Assembly: GCF_000812465.1 (NCBI RefSeq)
Contig: NZ_JWMA01000016.1
Coordinates: forward strand, 1 to 62,049
Reading direction: 5' to 3'
Origin: Cupriavidus sp. IDO
Lineage (GTDB): Bacteria > Pseudomonadota > Gammaproteobacteria > Burkholderiales > Burkholderiaceae
DNA: 62,049 nucleotides
The number at the start of each line of letters is the position of its first letter. The first letter of the stretch is position 1. Below the pieces are notes generated by a model. It did no database searches. It was not told the DNA's origin and saw only the letters and a program-made list of their open reading frames with translations. The position numbers were made by a program, and so were the translations under genes. Of the stretch, positions 51,087 through 60,188 are shown in pieces.

Positions 51087-52634
51087 TCACTCGGGCAATC
51101 CGGCCAGCCGCAGCCCCTCCGCAAACTGGGTCAGGTCTTCTGGGCGACGGATCGGAAGCCAGTCCTTGAGACTGGAGACGCGGAGTGACGGATCGAGCGT
51201 GCGCAGGCGCTGCATCGCCTCCTTCGCTTTGTCCATGCGTCCAGCGAGCGCATGACTCGCCGCCAGAACGCCGACCGGGGCAAGGAAACTCGGTAGATTG
51301 CATTTGGCCCTTTCGGCCCAATCCGAAGCGTCGTCGAAGCGCCCTGCGAAGAAATGTGCCAGCGCCATCCCAGCCTGCATCCTGAACATTTCCGGATCCA
51401 ATGGACTCAAGCGAACGGCACGCGCCAAATACTTAATCGCAGCGTCTGTTTCACCGCGACAAGCGTGCAGGCACCCACACAGGGACCATGCAGGGGCGTG
51501 GTTCGGATTAAGCAGCAAAGCTCTATCGAACAGCGCGATACCGCCGTCGAGGTCGCCGGTCAGATGCCCAAGTGCATGAGCTCCTCTCGTGAGCGCCACA
51601 GCATCGTCCCGGCCGAGCTCCACCGCCAGTCGCGCCAGGCGAGTGCCCTCGGCAATCTCCCGGGGCTGATCGGTCATCCAGCCATTCATCTTGCGCCAGA
51701 TATAACACCAGGCCGCCATGCCATAGGCCGATGCGAAATCCGGATCGAGCTCGGTGGCCTTGTAGAACAAGGGCAGCGCCGCCTCGATTGATTCGCGCGC
51801 TCCGCTGTGCACCTGCGCGGTGCCGCGAAGGTAATAGTCGTAGGCGCACAGGTTCTCCGTCGGCTTGCGCTTGGCACGCTCGATTTCCGCCCGCTCGAGC
51901 TGCGGCGCGATGGCGCCGACCACGCTTTCCGCAACCTGGTCCTGCAGTTCGAAGATGTCGTCCAGCGTGCCTTCGAAGCGCTCCGCCCAGAGATGTGTCC
52001 CGGTCCTGGCATCGATGAGCTGCCCTGTGATGCGCACCTTGTTGCCGGTCTTGCGCATGCTGCCTTCCAGCACGTAGCGCACGCCAAGCTCGCGGCCGAC
52101 GTCCTTCACCTCGACTGCGCGGCCCTTGTAGGTGAAGCTTGAGTCGCTCGCGATGACGAACAGCCAGCGTATGCGCGACAACGCAGCGATGATGTCCTCC
52201 ACCACGCCGTCGGCGAAATACTCCTGCTCGGGATCGCCGCTCAAGTTCTGGAAGGGCAATACGGTAATGGAGGGTTTATCCGGAAGGAGGAGCCCCGACG
52301 GCGGCTCCCTCGATTCTCTGGAGATGTGTTCGCCGATCTCGCCGACGAAGCGGAAACCCTTGCGGGCGACAGTCCTGACCAAGCGCTGTTCCCCGCCGGT
52401 GTCGCCAATGGCCTTGCGAACCGCATTGATGTGACTGGTGATCGTCGATTCCGAGACGATTCGGCCGCACCATACCGCCTGCAGCAGGTCGTCCTTGCTG
52501 ACGACACGGTCGCGGTTCCTGACGAGATGCAGCAGCAGATCGAAGACCTGCGGCCCGACAGGTACGACTTTCGCGCGATGCGAAAGCTCCCGGCGTTCCG
52601 GGTCGATCACGTAGTCTCCAAACACGAACTGCAC
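51087..52634 (-). CDS. CadC-like winged-helix regulator with TPR domain
   Basis: A 515-residue regulator. Residues 1-100 are an OmpR/CadC-type DNA-binding winged helix (VSKDDLLQAVWCGRIVSESTITSHINAVRKAIGD region; key STITSHINAVRKAIGD, TVARKGFRFVG). Then comes a TolB-like segment (SITVLPFQNLSGDPEQEYFADGVVEDI in part) and several TPR units (AYDYYLRGTAQ, DPDFASAYGMAAWCY). No membrane span is visible. GTG at 52634 is used because AGGGG lies before it and the domain begins there. It is divergent from the NmrA/LysR fusion and may control it. Confidence 0.85.
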   Translation of the reverse strand: MQFVFGDYVIDPERRELSHRAKVVPVGPQVFDLLLHLVRNRDRVVSKDDLLQAVWCGRIVSESTITSHINAVRKAIGDTGGEQRLVRTVARKGFRFVGEIGEHISRESREPPSGLLLPDKPSITVLPFQNLSGDPEQEYFADGVVEDIIAALSRIRWLFVIASDSSFTYKGRAVEVKDVGRELGVRYVLEGSMRKTGNKVRITGQLIDARTGTHLWAERFEGTLDDIFELQDQVAESVVGAIAPQLERAEIERAKRKPTENLCAYDYYLRGTAQVHSGARESIEAALPLFYKATELDPDFASAYGMAAWCYIWRKMNGWMTDQPREIAEGTRLARLAVELGRDDAVALTRGAHALGHLTGDLDGGIALFDRALLLNPNHAPAWSLCGCLHACRGETDAAIKYLARAVRLSPLDPEMFRMQAGMALAHFFAGRFDDASDWAERAKCNLPSFLAPVGVLAASHALAGRMDKAKEAMQRLRTLDPSLRVSSLKDWLPIRRPEDLTQFAEGLRLAGLPE

Positions 52635-52869
52635 TTGACATCCCCTGGCCGATTCGGCTCCCAGGTGGGGGCAACTGGCGAATTCCGTCCATGGATGATA
52701 CTGCAACCCGTGGTGAGAGCATCTCATCCCGATCGGGCAACGCTTGGACGAAGAATCAAGCTCTCCTGCAGAGAAATTCAAGGTAAAGGCAAGGACCTCC
52801 CCGGAGCGCGCGGGCAATCTCCACGCACATCGACTGCAATGGTTTGCGGTCGAGAAACGGAGAGAAAAC

Positions 52870-54684
52870 ATGAAGATTGTCGTCATCGGGTGCACCGGCC
52901 TCATCGGAGCGAGGCTTGTGGAGGACCTTCGCAAGCGCGGCCATGACGTGCTCGCACCCGCTCCTGACACCGGCGTCAACACCATCGCCCGCGAGGGTTT
53001 GGCCAAAGCGCTCGACGGCGCCGAGGTCGTCGTCGATGTGGCGAATGCGCCAGTATGGGAAGACGAGGCGGCCCTCGAGTTTCTCGAGAGATCGGGCCGC
53101 AACCTGCTGGCTGCGGGCGCTGCCGCCGGCGTACGCCACCATGTAGCCCTGTCGATCGTTGGTAGCGAACGGCTTCCCGACTGCGGCTATTTCCGGGCGA
53201 AGGTCGCGCAGGAGAGCCTCATCAAGGCGTCCGGCATTCCCTACACCATCGTGCGTGCGACGCAGTTCTACGAGTTTGTCGGCGACATTGCCCAGTCGGC
53301 TGCCCCGTTGGCCACCTTAGGCAAGGAGATTCGCTTGTCGCCGGCGCTGATCCAGCCGATCGCGTCAGCGGACGTGGCAGCGGCGCTCGCCGAGGTTGCA
53401 GTCGCGCCGCCGGTCAACGGCACGGTCGAAGTCGCCGGTCCGGAGGCGATGCCGATGGACGAACTGGTCAGGCGCTTCCTGCGGGCGACGCAGGATACGC
53501 GCAAGGTCGTGCCGGACGTCCACGCGCGCTACTTTGGTGGCCTCCTCTCCGATCGGACGCTCACACCCGGGGAGAACCCCCGCATCGGCGCGATCCGGTT
53601 CGAGGACTGGCTCGGTCGCTACCAGGCTCAGTCCTGCTTCGCCGTGCAGTCCCCTCTTTTGGCGACTGCCGGTGCGGACAACTCGGAGGCGCTTGCATCG
53701 AGTTTCGCGACGAGCTATCCCGGAGTCGTCGCCTTCATCACCGTCGTGGCCGAAGGCGGCTTTTCCAAGGCCGCTGACCGGCTCGGGATCACTCGTTCCG
53801 CGGTCAGCCGCTGCATCCAGAAGCTGGAGGCGCAGGTCGGCTTGCGTCTGTTGAGTCGGACGACGCGCAGCATTTCGCTCACGCGCGAAGGCGAGATCCT
53901 CCATGCCCGCTGCCAGCCCAGCGTCGCTCTCATCACAGAGGCGATGGACGACCTGCGTGATCTGCGCGACGGTCCGCCCCGAGGACGCCTGCGGGTCTCC
54001 GCTCCCGTGGGCTTCGGCCGCAAGGTGGTTGCGCCGCTGCTGTGGGGCTTCCAGGAGAAGTACCCCGACATCGAGATCGAGCTGCACCTGGGCTGCGTCG
54101 CGAGCGACTTCACGTCGGACCGCATCGACGTCTCGTTTCTCAACGGACGCCTGGCCGACTCCCGGATCGTCGCGAAACGGATCGTCCCGATGCAGACTTT
54201 GGTGTGCGCCTCGCCCGAGTATGCGGTAAGGCGCGGTATGCCCGAGTCGCCGGACGCGTTGATGCAGCACGACTGCATCAACGTCCGTCTGCCGTCGGGC
54301 CGCGTCTACGAATGGGAGTTCAAGGTGGAGGGGGGATCGCGCAAGCTGACTCCGCCATCGCGCATCATGTTCAACGATGACGGACTAGTGCTTGAGGCCG
54401 TCCTCCAGGGAAAAGGCATCGCTCAGTTGGGCGGGTACCTGATCTGCGATCTGCTGCGCGAGGGGAAACTGGTTCACTCCATGCCACAGTACGCACCCGA
54501 TGACCAGGGCCACTACATCTGCTACCTGAGCCGTCAGCATCTGCCGTCGCGTATCCGCGTGTTCGTCGACCACATGACGGCAGCGATCCGGGCGCTGGAC
54601 CTTCAATGCGCGGGTGCTTTCTCACCAACGCCTGATGATCGACAGGTCGCCTTGGCGCCATTGGTGCCCCTGCGGGGTCAATAG
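52870..54684 (+). CDS. Fusion of NmrA-type NAD(P)-binding protein and LysR-type regulator
   Basis: A 604-residue open frame with two complete parts. Residues 1-255 are an atypical SDR: MKIVVIGCTGLIGARLVEDLRKRGHDV, SIVGSERLPDCGYFRAKVAQE, ending IRFEDWLGRYQAQ. After a linker of about 35 residues, residues 290-600 are a LysR regulator: GVVAFITVVAEGGFSKAADRLGITRSAVSRCIQKLE (key SKAADRLGITRSAVSRC) and an effector domain. Usually these are separate genes. No in-frame ATG lies in the linker, but GTG and TTG codons do, so two proteins are not excluded. ACGGAGAGAAAAC precedes the ATG. Confidence 0.8.
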   Translation: MKIVVIGCTGLIGARLVEDLRKRGHDVLAPAPDTGVNTIAREGLAKALDGAEVVVDVANAPVWEDEAALEFLERSGRNLLAAGAAAGVRHHVALSIVGSERLPDCGYFRAKVAQESLIKASGIPYTIVRATQFYEFVGDIAQSAAPLATLGKEIRLSPALIQPIASADVAAALAEVAVAPPVNGTVEVAGPEAMPMDELVRRFLRATQDTRKVVPDVHARYFGGLLSDRTLTPGENPRIGAIRFEDWLGRYQAQSCFAVQSPLLATAGADNSEALASSFATSYPGVVAFITVVAEGGFSKAADRLGITRSAVSRCIQKLEAQVGLRLLSRTTRSISLTREGEILHARCQPSVALITEAMDDLRDLRDGPPRGRLRVSAPVGFGRKVVAPLLWGFQEKYPDIEIELHLGCVASDFTSDRIDVSFLNGRLADSRIVAKRIVPMQTLVCASPEYAVRRGMPESPDALMQHDCINVRLPSGRVYEWEFKVEGGSRKLTPPSRIMFNDDGLVLEAVLQGKGIAQLGGYLICDLLREGKLVHSMPQYAPDDQGHYICYLSRQHLPSRIRVFVDHMTAAIRALDLQCAGAFSPTPDDRQVALAPLVPLRGQ

Positions 54685-54697
54685 ACTTGGCAAGACG

Positions 54698-54763
54698 AAC
54701 GAGAGTCGACCCCACTCTTCGCTGGACTGGGCCGCCCCCACCGAATTCGCCCGCCGATGCGGC
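54698..54763 (+). pseudogene. IS3-type transposase C-terminal remnant
   Basis: Twenty-two codons read NESRPHSSLDWAAPTEFARR followed by CG, the hallmark C-terminal end of IS3-family OrfB transposases. Nothing upstream continues the frame as a transposase. It marks a lost insertion sequence just after the LysR fusion gene. Confidence 0.7.
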
Positions 54764-54808
54764 CTGCATGGCACATCGGTGATCCCAGGAGGGCGAGGCA
54801 ATCACAGG

Positions 54809-55672
54809 TCACCGCGCAGCGGGCTTCGCGAGCCGGGCGACGACCTCGTCGGTCGTCCACAGCGCGTTGGCGATGTAGCGGAAGTTGATCAGCGCGCTGA
54901 GATTGCCGTCGCCCTCAGGCAGCTTGGGGGCCGCGACCGCATCACGCACGATGGCCACCTCGAAGCCTTGCTCCGCAAACTCGCGCAAGTGGGACTCCAC
55001 GCACAGGTTGGCCAGCATCCCGGCGAGGACGATCTTGGTGACGCCCTGCTTGCGAAGCTGGAACGTGAGATCGTTGGTCTGCGGGCTGTAGAGCTTGTGG
55101 GGCGAAGCGACGATGGTCTTGCCGTCCTCGATGTAGGGCTTGAACTCGGGCATGAAGTCCGCGCCCGAACCGCGGAACCCATCCAGGCTCAGTGCGCTCG
55201 GCCTGTCGAAGATCTTGATCTTGTGCTGGAAGAGCTCGACGGGGGCCTGGAACTTCCATTGGTGGTCGTGCGGGTAGTAGTAGTGAGGCGAGATCGCGAC
55301 GACGATGCCCGCCCTCTTCGAGGACTCGAACAGGCGCAGCAGGTTCGGCACGAGCCGTTGCTCGGTGACGGCTTCACCCACAGCGGACCAGGCGGCGCCC
55401 TTCGGGCTCATGAAGTCGATCTGGGGATCGATCACGACCAGGGCGGTGCGTTCCAGATCGAGTGTCATCGTGGGAACGGGCATGGCGCGGTCGGTCGGAT
55501 CGGTGTACTGCGCCGGTTGTACCGGATGTGGATGTGCCGTGGCGGTTGCGATGCTTGCAACGGCCATCGCAAGCGCGGCCGTCAACCGAAGCGTGGCGCG
55601 AGCAACGCATCGGTGGTCATGGTTCTTGAAAGCATCCGACGACTGCTGTTGGTAGTTGCTGCGTTGGCTCAT
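54809..55672 (-). CDS. Exported isochorismatase-family cysteine hydrolase
   Basis: A 287-residue protein. Residues 1-50 look like a signal peptide (hydrophobic core LRLTAALAMAVASIATATAH). The hydrolase domain has Asp in VVIDPQIDF, Lys in the ASPHKLYSPQTND area and the nucleophile Cys in GMLANLCVESHLREF, so the Asp-Lys-Cys triad is plausible. It would hydrolyse a periplasmic amide or similar bond. The ATG at 55672 has AGGAG eight bases upstream. Family relatives are annotated as nicotinamidase or isochorismatase, but the substrate is unknown. Confidence 0.83.
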   Translation of the reverse strand: MSQRSNYQQQSSDAFKNHDHRCVARATLRLTAALAMAVASIATATAHPHPVQPAQYTDPTDRAMPVPTMTLDLERTALVVIDPQIDFMSPKGAAWSAVGEAVTEQRLVPNLLRLFESSKRAGIVVAISPHYYYPHDHQWKFQAPVELFQHKIKIFDRPSALSLDGFRGSGADFMPEFKPYIEDGKTIVASPHKLYSPQTNDLTFQLRKQGVTKIVLAGMLANLCVESHLREFAEQGFEVAIVRDAVAAPKLPEGDGNLSALINFRYIANALWTTDEVVARLAKPAAR

Positions 55673-56001
55673 GTTGGGGCTCCTGGGACTGGGGTGGACA
55701 ACGAACACGGCCGCGAGGCTCTCGATCCGATGCATCGATGCTGACGTGGCGCGTTGAAATCTAGAAGCAAATGCCCGCCTGCACTAGGGGCTGAGTGTGG
55801 ATAAATCTGTTGATCGCGAAGTACCAATCGCGCTCAGCGAGAGTCCGTCAAGAATGAGCCGGCGCATTTGAAGATCCTGTCGCGCGGATGGCTGAGCCCG
55901 GTGAACGACCCAGCGGCGCGCGCCGGATGCGTTGCCGCGACATTGGTGAATATCCGGCAACATCGAATTGCCCGTGATGCATATCGCGCGGCGAGGAGAC
56001 C
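55673..56001. other. Divergent intergenic region
   Basis: About 330 bases between the isochorismatase-like and haloperoxidase-like genes. It must hold both promoters, but I see no convincing -35/-10 pair, repeat or small gene. Confidence 0.45.
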
Positions 56002-57036
56002 ATGGCTAGACTGATCGCGTCTCCACTCGGATCTATACCAATGAAAGTTGATCCCGCGCCCATACAGCCTAGCTTCGCTGGCGTCACGCGCCGTCAGTTG
56101 CTGGTCATCGGGGCAGGCACTGCGGCAGCAGTGGCTTTGCCATTCGCAGCGTCCGCTGCTCCTACTGCGCCGAATGGCGCTGAAACTCCGGAAGGAAATC
56201 CACCCATGAGCTATGTCACCACCAAAGACGGGGTCCAGATCTTCTACAAGGATTTGGGTCCCTCCAATGGCACTCCGATCGTCTTCTCGCACGGATGGCC
56301 TCTGAGCTCCGACGATTGGGACGCGCAGATGATGTTCTTCCTCTCCAAGGGCTATCGTGTCGTTGCGCATGATCGGCGCGGGCATGGCCGCTCGGCGCAA
56401 GTCTGGAGCGGCCACGACATGGATCACTACGCCGACGACCTCGCCGCGGTCGTGAACCATCTCAACCTCAAGGGCGCGATCCACGTCGGCCACTCCACCG
56501 GCGGCGGCGAGGTCGTGCGCTATCTGGCTCGCCACGGCGAGAAGCGGGCCGCGAAGGCCTGCCTCATTAACGCCGTGCCGCCGCTGATGGTCAAGACCGC
56601 GTCGAATCCCGGCGGCCTGCCGAAGGACGTGTTCGACGGCCTGCAACTGCAGACGGCCACGAACCGGGCGCAGTTCTACCGCGATATTCCCGCCGGGCCG
56701 TTCTACGGCTTCAACCGGCCGGGCGTGAAGCCGCAGGAAGGCATCATCCAGAACTGGTGGCGCCAGGGGATGATGGGCAGCGCCAAGGCGCACTACGACA
56801 GCGTCGTCGCGTTCTCCCAGACCGACTTCACCGACGACCTGAAGAAGATCGGACTGCCGGTGCTGGTGATGCACGGCGACGACGACCAGATCGTCCCCTA
56901 CGCCGATTCCGCGCCGCTGTCGGCCAAGCTGCTGAAGAACGGCACGTTGAAGACCTACAAGGGCTTCCCGCACGGCATGCCAACAACGCACGCGGACCTC
57001 ATCAACGCGGACCTGCTGGCTTTTATCAAGGCCTGA
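56002..57036 (+). CDS. Tat-exported alpha/beta hydrolase, non-haem haloperoxidase type
   Basis: A 344-residue protein. A twin-arginine signal is clear (GVTRRQLLVIGAGTAAAVALP, about residues 27-47; cleavage near AASA). The hydrolase domain has the haloperoxidase/esterase opening FSHGWPLSSDDWD, nucleophile Ser in HVGHSTGGGEVVRY, Asp in VMHGDDDQIVPY and His in HGMPTTHAD. Such proteins act as esterases or perhydrolases and can carry out peroxide-dependent halogenation in vitro. GAGGAGACC precedes the ATG. Catalase follows 135 bp later on the same strand. Confidence 0.88.
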   Translation: MARLIASPLGSIPMKVDPAPIQPSFAGVTRRQLLVIGAGTAAAVALPFAASAAPTAPNGAETPEGNPPMSYVTTKDGVQIFYKDLGPSNGTPIVFSHGWPLSSDDWDAQMMFFLSKGYRVVAHDRRGHGRSAQVWSGHDMDHYADDLAAVVNHLNLKGAIHVGHSTGGGEVVRYLARHGEKRAAKACLINAVPPLMVKTASNPGGLPKDVFDGLQLQTATNRAQFYRDIPAGPFYGFNRPGVKPQEGIIQNWWRQGMMGSAKAHYDSVVAFSQTDFTDDLKKIGLPVLVMHGDDDQIVPYADSAPLSAKLLKNGTLKTYKGFPHGMPTTHADLINADLLAFIKA

Positions 57037-57171
57037 TTGCGTCGAATCAGTCGGCACCGTCGATGGCCGGTCCACCCTTTAGGTGGAGGCCATCGACGCG
57101 ACTCCCGCTCTGGACGTCCAGTCCTCCTTCCTGAAGCCGCTCCGCTGAACCCCTCTTTTTGCCCCATTGCC

Positions 57172-58602
57172 ATGACCAAACTCACTCATGCCAACGGCGC
57201 CCCCGTTGTCGACAACTTCAACATCGAGACCGCCGGTGCGCGCGGCCCCGCGCTGCTCCAGGACATCTGGCTGCTCGAGAAGCTCGCCCACTTCGACCGC
57301 GAGGTGATCCCCGAGCGGCGCATGCACGCCAAGGGCTCCGGCGCTTTCGGCCACTTCACGGTGACGCACGACATCACGGCGTACTCGAAGGCCAGGCTCT
57401 TTTCCGGCATCGGCAAGAAGACGGACGTCTTCGTGCGCTTCTCCACGGTGGCCGGCGAGCGCGGAGCAGCGGATGCCGAGCGAGACATCCGCGGCTTCGC
57501 GGTGAAGTTCTATACCGAGGAAGGCAATTGGGACCTGGTGGGCAACAACACGCCCGTGTTCTTCCTGCGCGACCCGCTGCGATTTCCCGACCTGAACCAC
57601 GCAGTCAAGCGCGACCCGCGCAGCAACCTGCGCAGCGCCCAAAACAACTGGGACTTCTGGACGTTGCTACCCGAGGCGCTGCACCAGGTGACCATCGTGA
57701 TGAGCGATCGCGGCCTGCCCGATGGCTATCGCTACATGCACGGTTTCGGCAGCCACACGTTCAGCCTAATCAACGAGGACAACGAGCTGCACTGGGTGAA
57801 GTTTCACCTGCGCAGCCGGCAAGGCATCCGTAACCTCACCGACGCACAGGCCGCCGCGATCGTCGCCAACGACCGCGAGAGCGCGCAGCGCGACCTGCTC
57901 GAGGCGATCGATGGCGGCGACTTCCCGCGCTGGACGTTGTGCATCCAGGTGATGACGGAGCAGCAGGCGCAGGTCTGCCCTTTCAATCCCTTCGACCTCA
58001 CCAAAGTCTGGCCGCACGGCGACTACCCGCTCATCGAGGTCGGTGTACTGGAGCTCAACCGCAACCCTGACAACTACTTCGCCGATGTGGAGCAGGCGGC
58101 GTTCTCGCCCGCCAACATCGTGCCGGGCATTGGCTTCTCGCCGGACAAGATGCTGCAGGGGCGGCTCTTCAGCTACGGCGATGCGGTCCGCTACCGGCTG
58201 GGTGTGAACGCGCATCAGATCCCGGTGAACGCCCCGCGCTGCCCGGTGCACAGCTATCACCGCGACGGCGCGATGCGCGTGGACGGCAACCAGGGCGGGC
58301 TGCCCGGCATCGTGCCCAACAGCCGCGGCGAGTGGGCCGACAGCCCGCGGCTGGCGGAGCCGCCGCTGGCGCTCTCGGGCGCAGCCGCGCACTGGGACCA
58401 TCGCGCGGACGAGGACTACTACTCGCAGCCAGGGGCGCTGTTCCGACTGATGTCGCCCGACCAGAAGCTGCAGCTCTTCGACAACACGGCGCGCTCGCTC
58501 GGCGGCGCGAGCGAGGACGTGCAGCAGCGGCATATCCGCAATTGCACGATGGCCGATCCCGCCTATGGCGCAGGGGTTGCCGAGGCGCTGAAAAACCGCT
58601 GA
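57172..58602 (+). CDS. Monofunctional haem catalase
   Basis: A 476-residue small-subunit catalase (clade 3-like length). The distal His is His52 in [13 protein letters not shown], the distal Asn is in [14 protein letters not shown], and the haem-ligand Tyr is in [15 protein letters not shown]. All are present, so it should break down hydrogen peroxide in the cytosol. I start at ATG 57172 ([12 protein letters not shown]), the family N-terminus; the frame is open further upstream but without family sequence. It may be expressed with the upstream hydrolase. Confidence 0.93.
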   Translation: MTKLTHANGAPVVDNFNIETAGARGPALLQDIWLLEKLAHFDREVIPERRMHAKGSGAFGHFTVTHDITAYSKARLFSGIGKKTDVFVRFSTVAGERGAADAERDIRGFAVKFYTEEGNWDLVGNNTPVFFLRDPLRFPDLNHAVKRDPRSNLRSAQNNWDFWTLLPEALHQVTIVMSDRGLPDGYRYMHGFGSHTFSLINEDNELHWVKFHLRSRQGIRNLTDAQAAAIVANDRESAQRDLLEAIDGGDFPRWTLCIQVMTEQQAQVCPFNPFDLTKVWPHGDYPLIEVGVLELNRNPDNYFADVEQAAFSPANIVPGIGFSPDKMLQGRLFSYGDAVRYRLGVNAHQIPVNAPRCPVHSYHRDGAMRVDGNQGGLPGIVPNSRGEWADSPRLAEPPLALSGAAAHWDHRADEDYYSQPGALFRLMSPDQKLQLFDNTARSLGGASEDVQQRHIRNCTMADPAYGAGVAEALKNR

Positions 58603-58761
58603 CTAGTCAGGCACCGGGCGTGTTGGTGCAGCAAGTTGCCCAACGCGCCCGTGAAAGGCGGGGCAGAGTGTGTACGCTTATGCGCATCGGGAGGAAGGCT
58701 TGGACGACCGCTGTAGCCTGGAAGCCGCCATCTGCCCATCCGATCAGCGGAAGGCAGAGAT

Positions 58762-58793
58762 GGGTCGCTATGCAGAGGTTTACATAGCGACCC
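58762..58793. repeat. Inverted repeat, candidate recombinase core site
   Basis: Perfect 11-bp arms (GGGTCGCTATG and CATAGCGACCC) around a 10-bp spacer, 148 bp before the first recombinase gene. Arms of 11-13 bp flanking a short spacer are the usual form of tyrosine recombinase crossover sites. The matching site on the other side is outside the window. Confidence 0.5.
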
Positions 58794-58940
58794 CTATGCT
58801 CAGGTCATAACTATGCGCAGATGCTAGGTTACTTACAGCGCTGTCCGAGCATGGTAAGGCTCTGGCAAGGTGAGCGAGCGAGGATCTGGACATAGTTCTA
58901 ATCTGCGGATGCAGTGGTGGTCCCACTTTGGGAGATCACC

Positions 58941-60188
58941 ATGGACATCGTTCGACGCTCCGACCACACCGACGTGCACCGTTTCGCCGACGGGCCGATC
59001 GGACCATACATTGATGCTTTCAAGCAGTACCTGAGCCAACGCCGGTACGCTGCAAACACGGTCGCTACCTACCTGCGCTGCATCACGCACTTCGCCCAAT
59101 GGGCGGACTCCGGGCGCTATCGGCGGCGCCGAATCGATGAAGGGTTGATTGCAGAGTTCCTCCACGAGCATTTCCAATGCAAGTGCCCTGGCACGTTACA
59201 CGATCGGCGTGACCATAGAGCGGCTCTGGGACACTTGCTCGTGGTCCTGCGCGCTCAGGGCGTCATTGCGGTGCGAGCGGTCGGCGCAACACCAGTCGAC
59301 GAGGAACTGCGCTGCTACGGCGAGTATATGGAGCATGTGCGGGGTCTGGCGCCGAAGACACGGAGCATCGCACTGCGCATCATCGGACGGTTGCTGACGG
59401 CCCGTTTCGGCGTGGGCGCAGTCGACATCGCCGCGATCAAGCCCGAGCATGTTCGGCGCTTCTTCGCCGACCAAGCGAAGCTCTACAGCAAGCCGGTGAA
59501 CGCCGGGGTGGTCGTAGCTTCATTGCGCGGCTACTTCCGCTACCGTGCCTCGCTCGGGGATCTCGTCCACGGACTCATTGGCGCGGTGTCCTATCCTGCC
59601 AACTGGTCCCTGTCCTCGCTGCCCAAGACGCTAACGGCGGAAGAAGTCCACCGGCTGATCGGATCGCTCGGCCAACGGGGTCGCTCAATGCGGCGTGCCG
59701 ACGCCATCGTGCGCTGTGCGCTCGACCTCGGGTTGCGCAGCGGCGAGATTGCTCGTCTCGGCCTGGACGACATCGACTGGCAAGCCGGCACGCTCGTCCT
59801 GCGCCACACCAAGGGGCGTCGCGAGGACGTGCTACCGCTACCCGCCACTACCGGCGAAGCTATCGCGGCCTACCTCGCGCAGGAGCGTCCCAAGACTTCC
59901 AATCGAGCTGTCTTCGTCCGTCATGTCGCGCCCCGCGACCAGCCCGCCGGTGCCGATCTCGTCCGCAAGACGATCCGCCAAGCCTTCGCGCGCGCCGGCC
60001 TTCCGTACACGCGCTCGCATCTGCTGCGCCACACGATGGCCAACAGGTTGCTTGCCGGCGGTTCCTCGCTGAAGGAAGTAGCCGACGTCTTGCGTCACCG
60101 CTCGCTGAACACGACCCTGATCTACGCCAAGCTCGACAGCCGCAAGTTGGTTGAGGTCGCGTTACCGTGGCCGGGGAGCGCATCATGA
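58941..60188 (+). CDS. RIT tyrosine recombinase A
   Basis: A 415-residue tyrosine recombinase. The N-terminal core-binding region has FKQYLSQRRYAANTVATYLRCITHFAQWA. The catalytic domain shows Arg in LGLRSGEIARLGLDD, RSHLLRHTMANRLL, His in VLRHRSLNTT and the nucleophile Tyr in LIYAKLDSRKL. All six usual positions seem present. GGGAGATCACC precedes the ATG. It overlaps the second recombinase gene by four bases. The three proteins probably act together on the element ends. Confidence 0.9.
   Translation: MDIVRRSDHTDVHRFADGPIGPYIDAFKQYLSQRRYAANTVATYLRCITHFAQWADSGRYRRRRIDEGLIAEFLHEHFQCKCPGTLHDRRDHRAALGHLLVVLRAQGVIAVRAVGATPVDEELRCYGEYMEHVRGLAPKTRSIALRIIGRLLTARFGVGAVDIAAIKPEHVRRFFADQAKLYSKPVNAGVVVASLRGYFRYRASLGDLVHGLIGAVSYPANWSLSSLPKTLTAEEVHRLIGSLGQRGRSMRRADAIVRCALDLGLRSGEIARLGLDDIDWQAGTLVLRHTKGRREDVLPLPATTGEAIAAYLAQERPKTSNRAVFVRHVAPRDQPAGADLVRKTIRQAFARAGLPYTRSHLLRHTMANRLLAGGSSLKEVADVLRHRSLNTTLIYAKLDSRKLVEVALPWPGSAS

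Noticed and set aside
52744..52869. Longer N-terminus for the NmrA/LysR fusion
   Set aside because: The upstream 42 codons have no family similarity, while ATG 52870 has a good ribosome site and starts the Rossmann fold.
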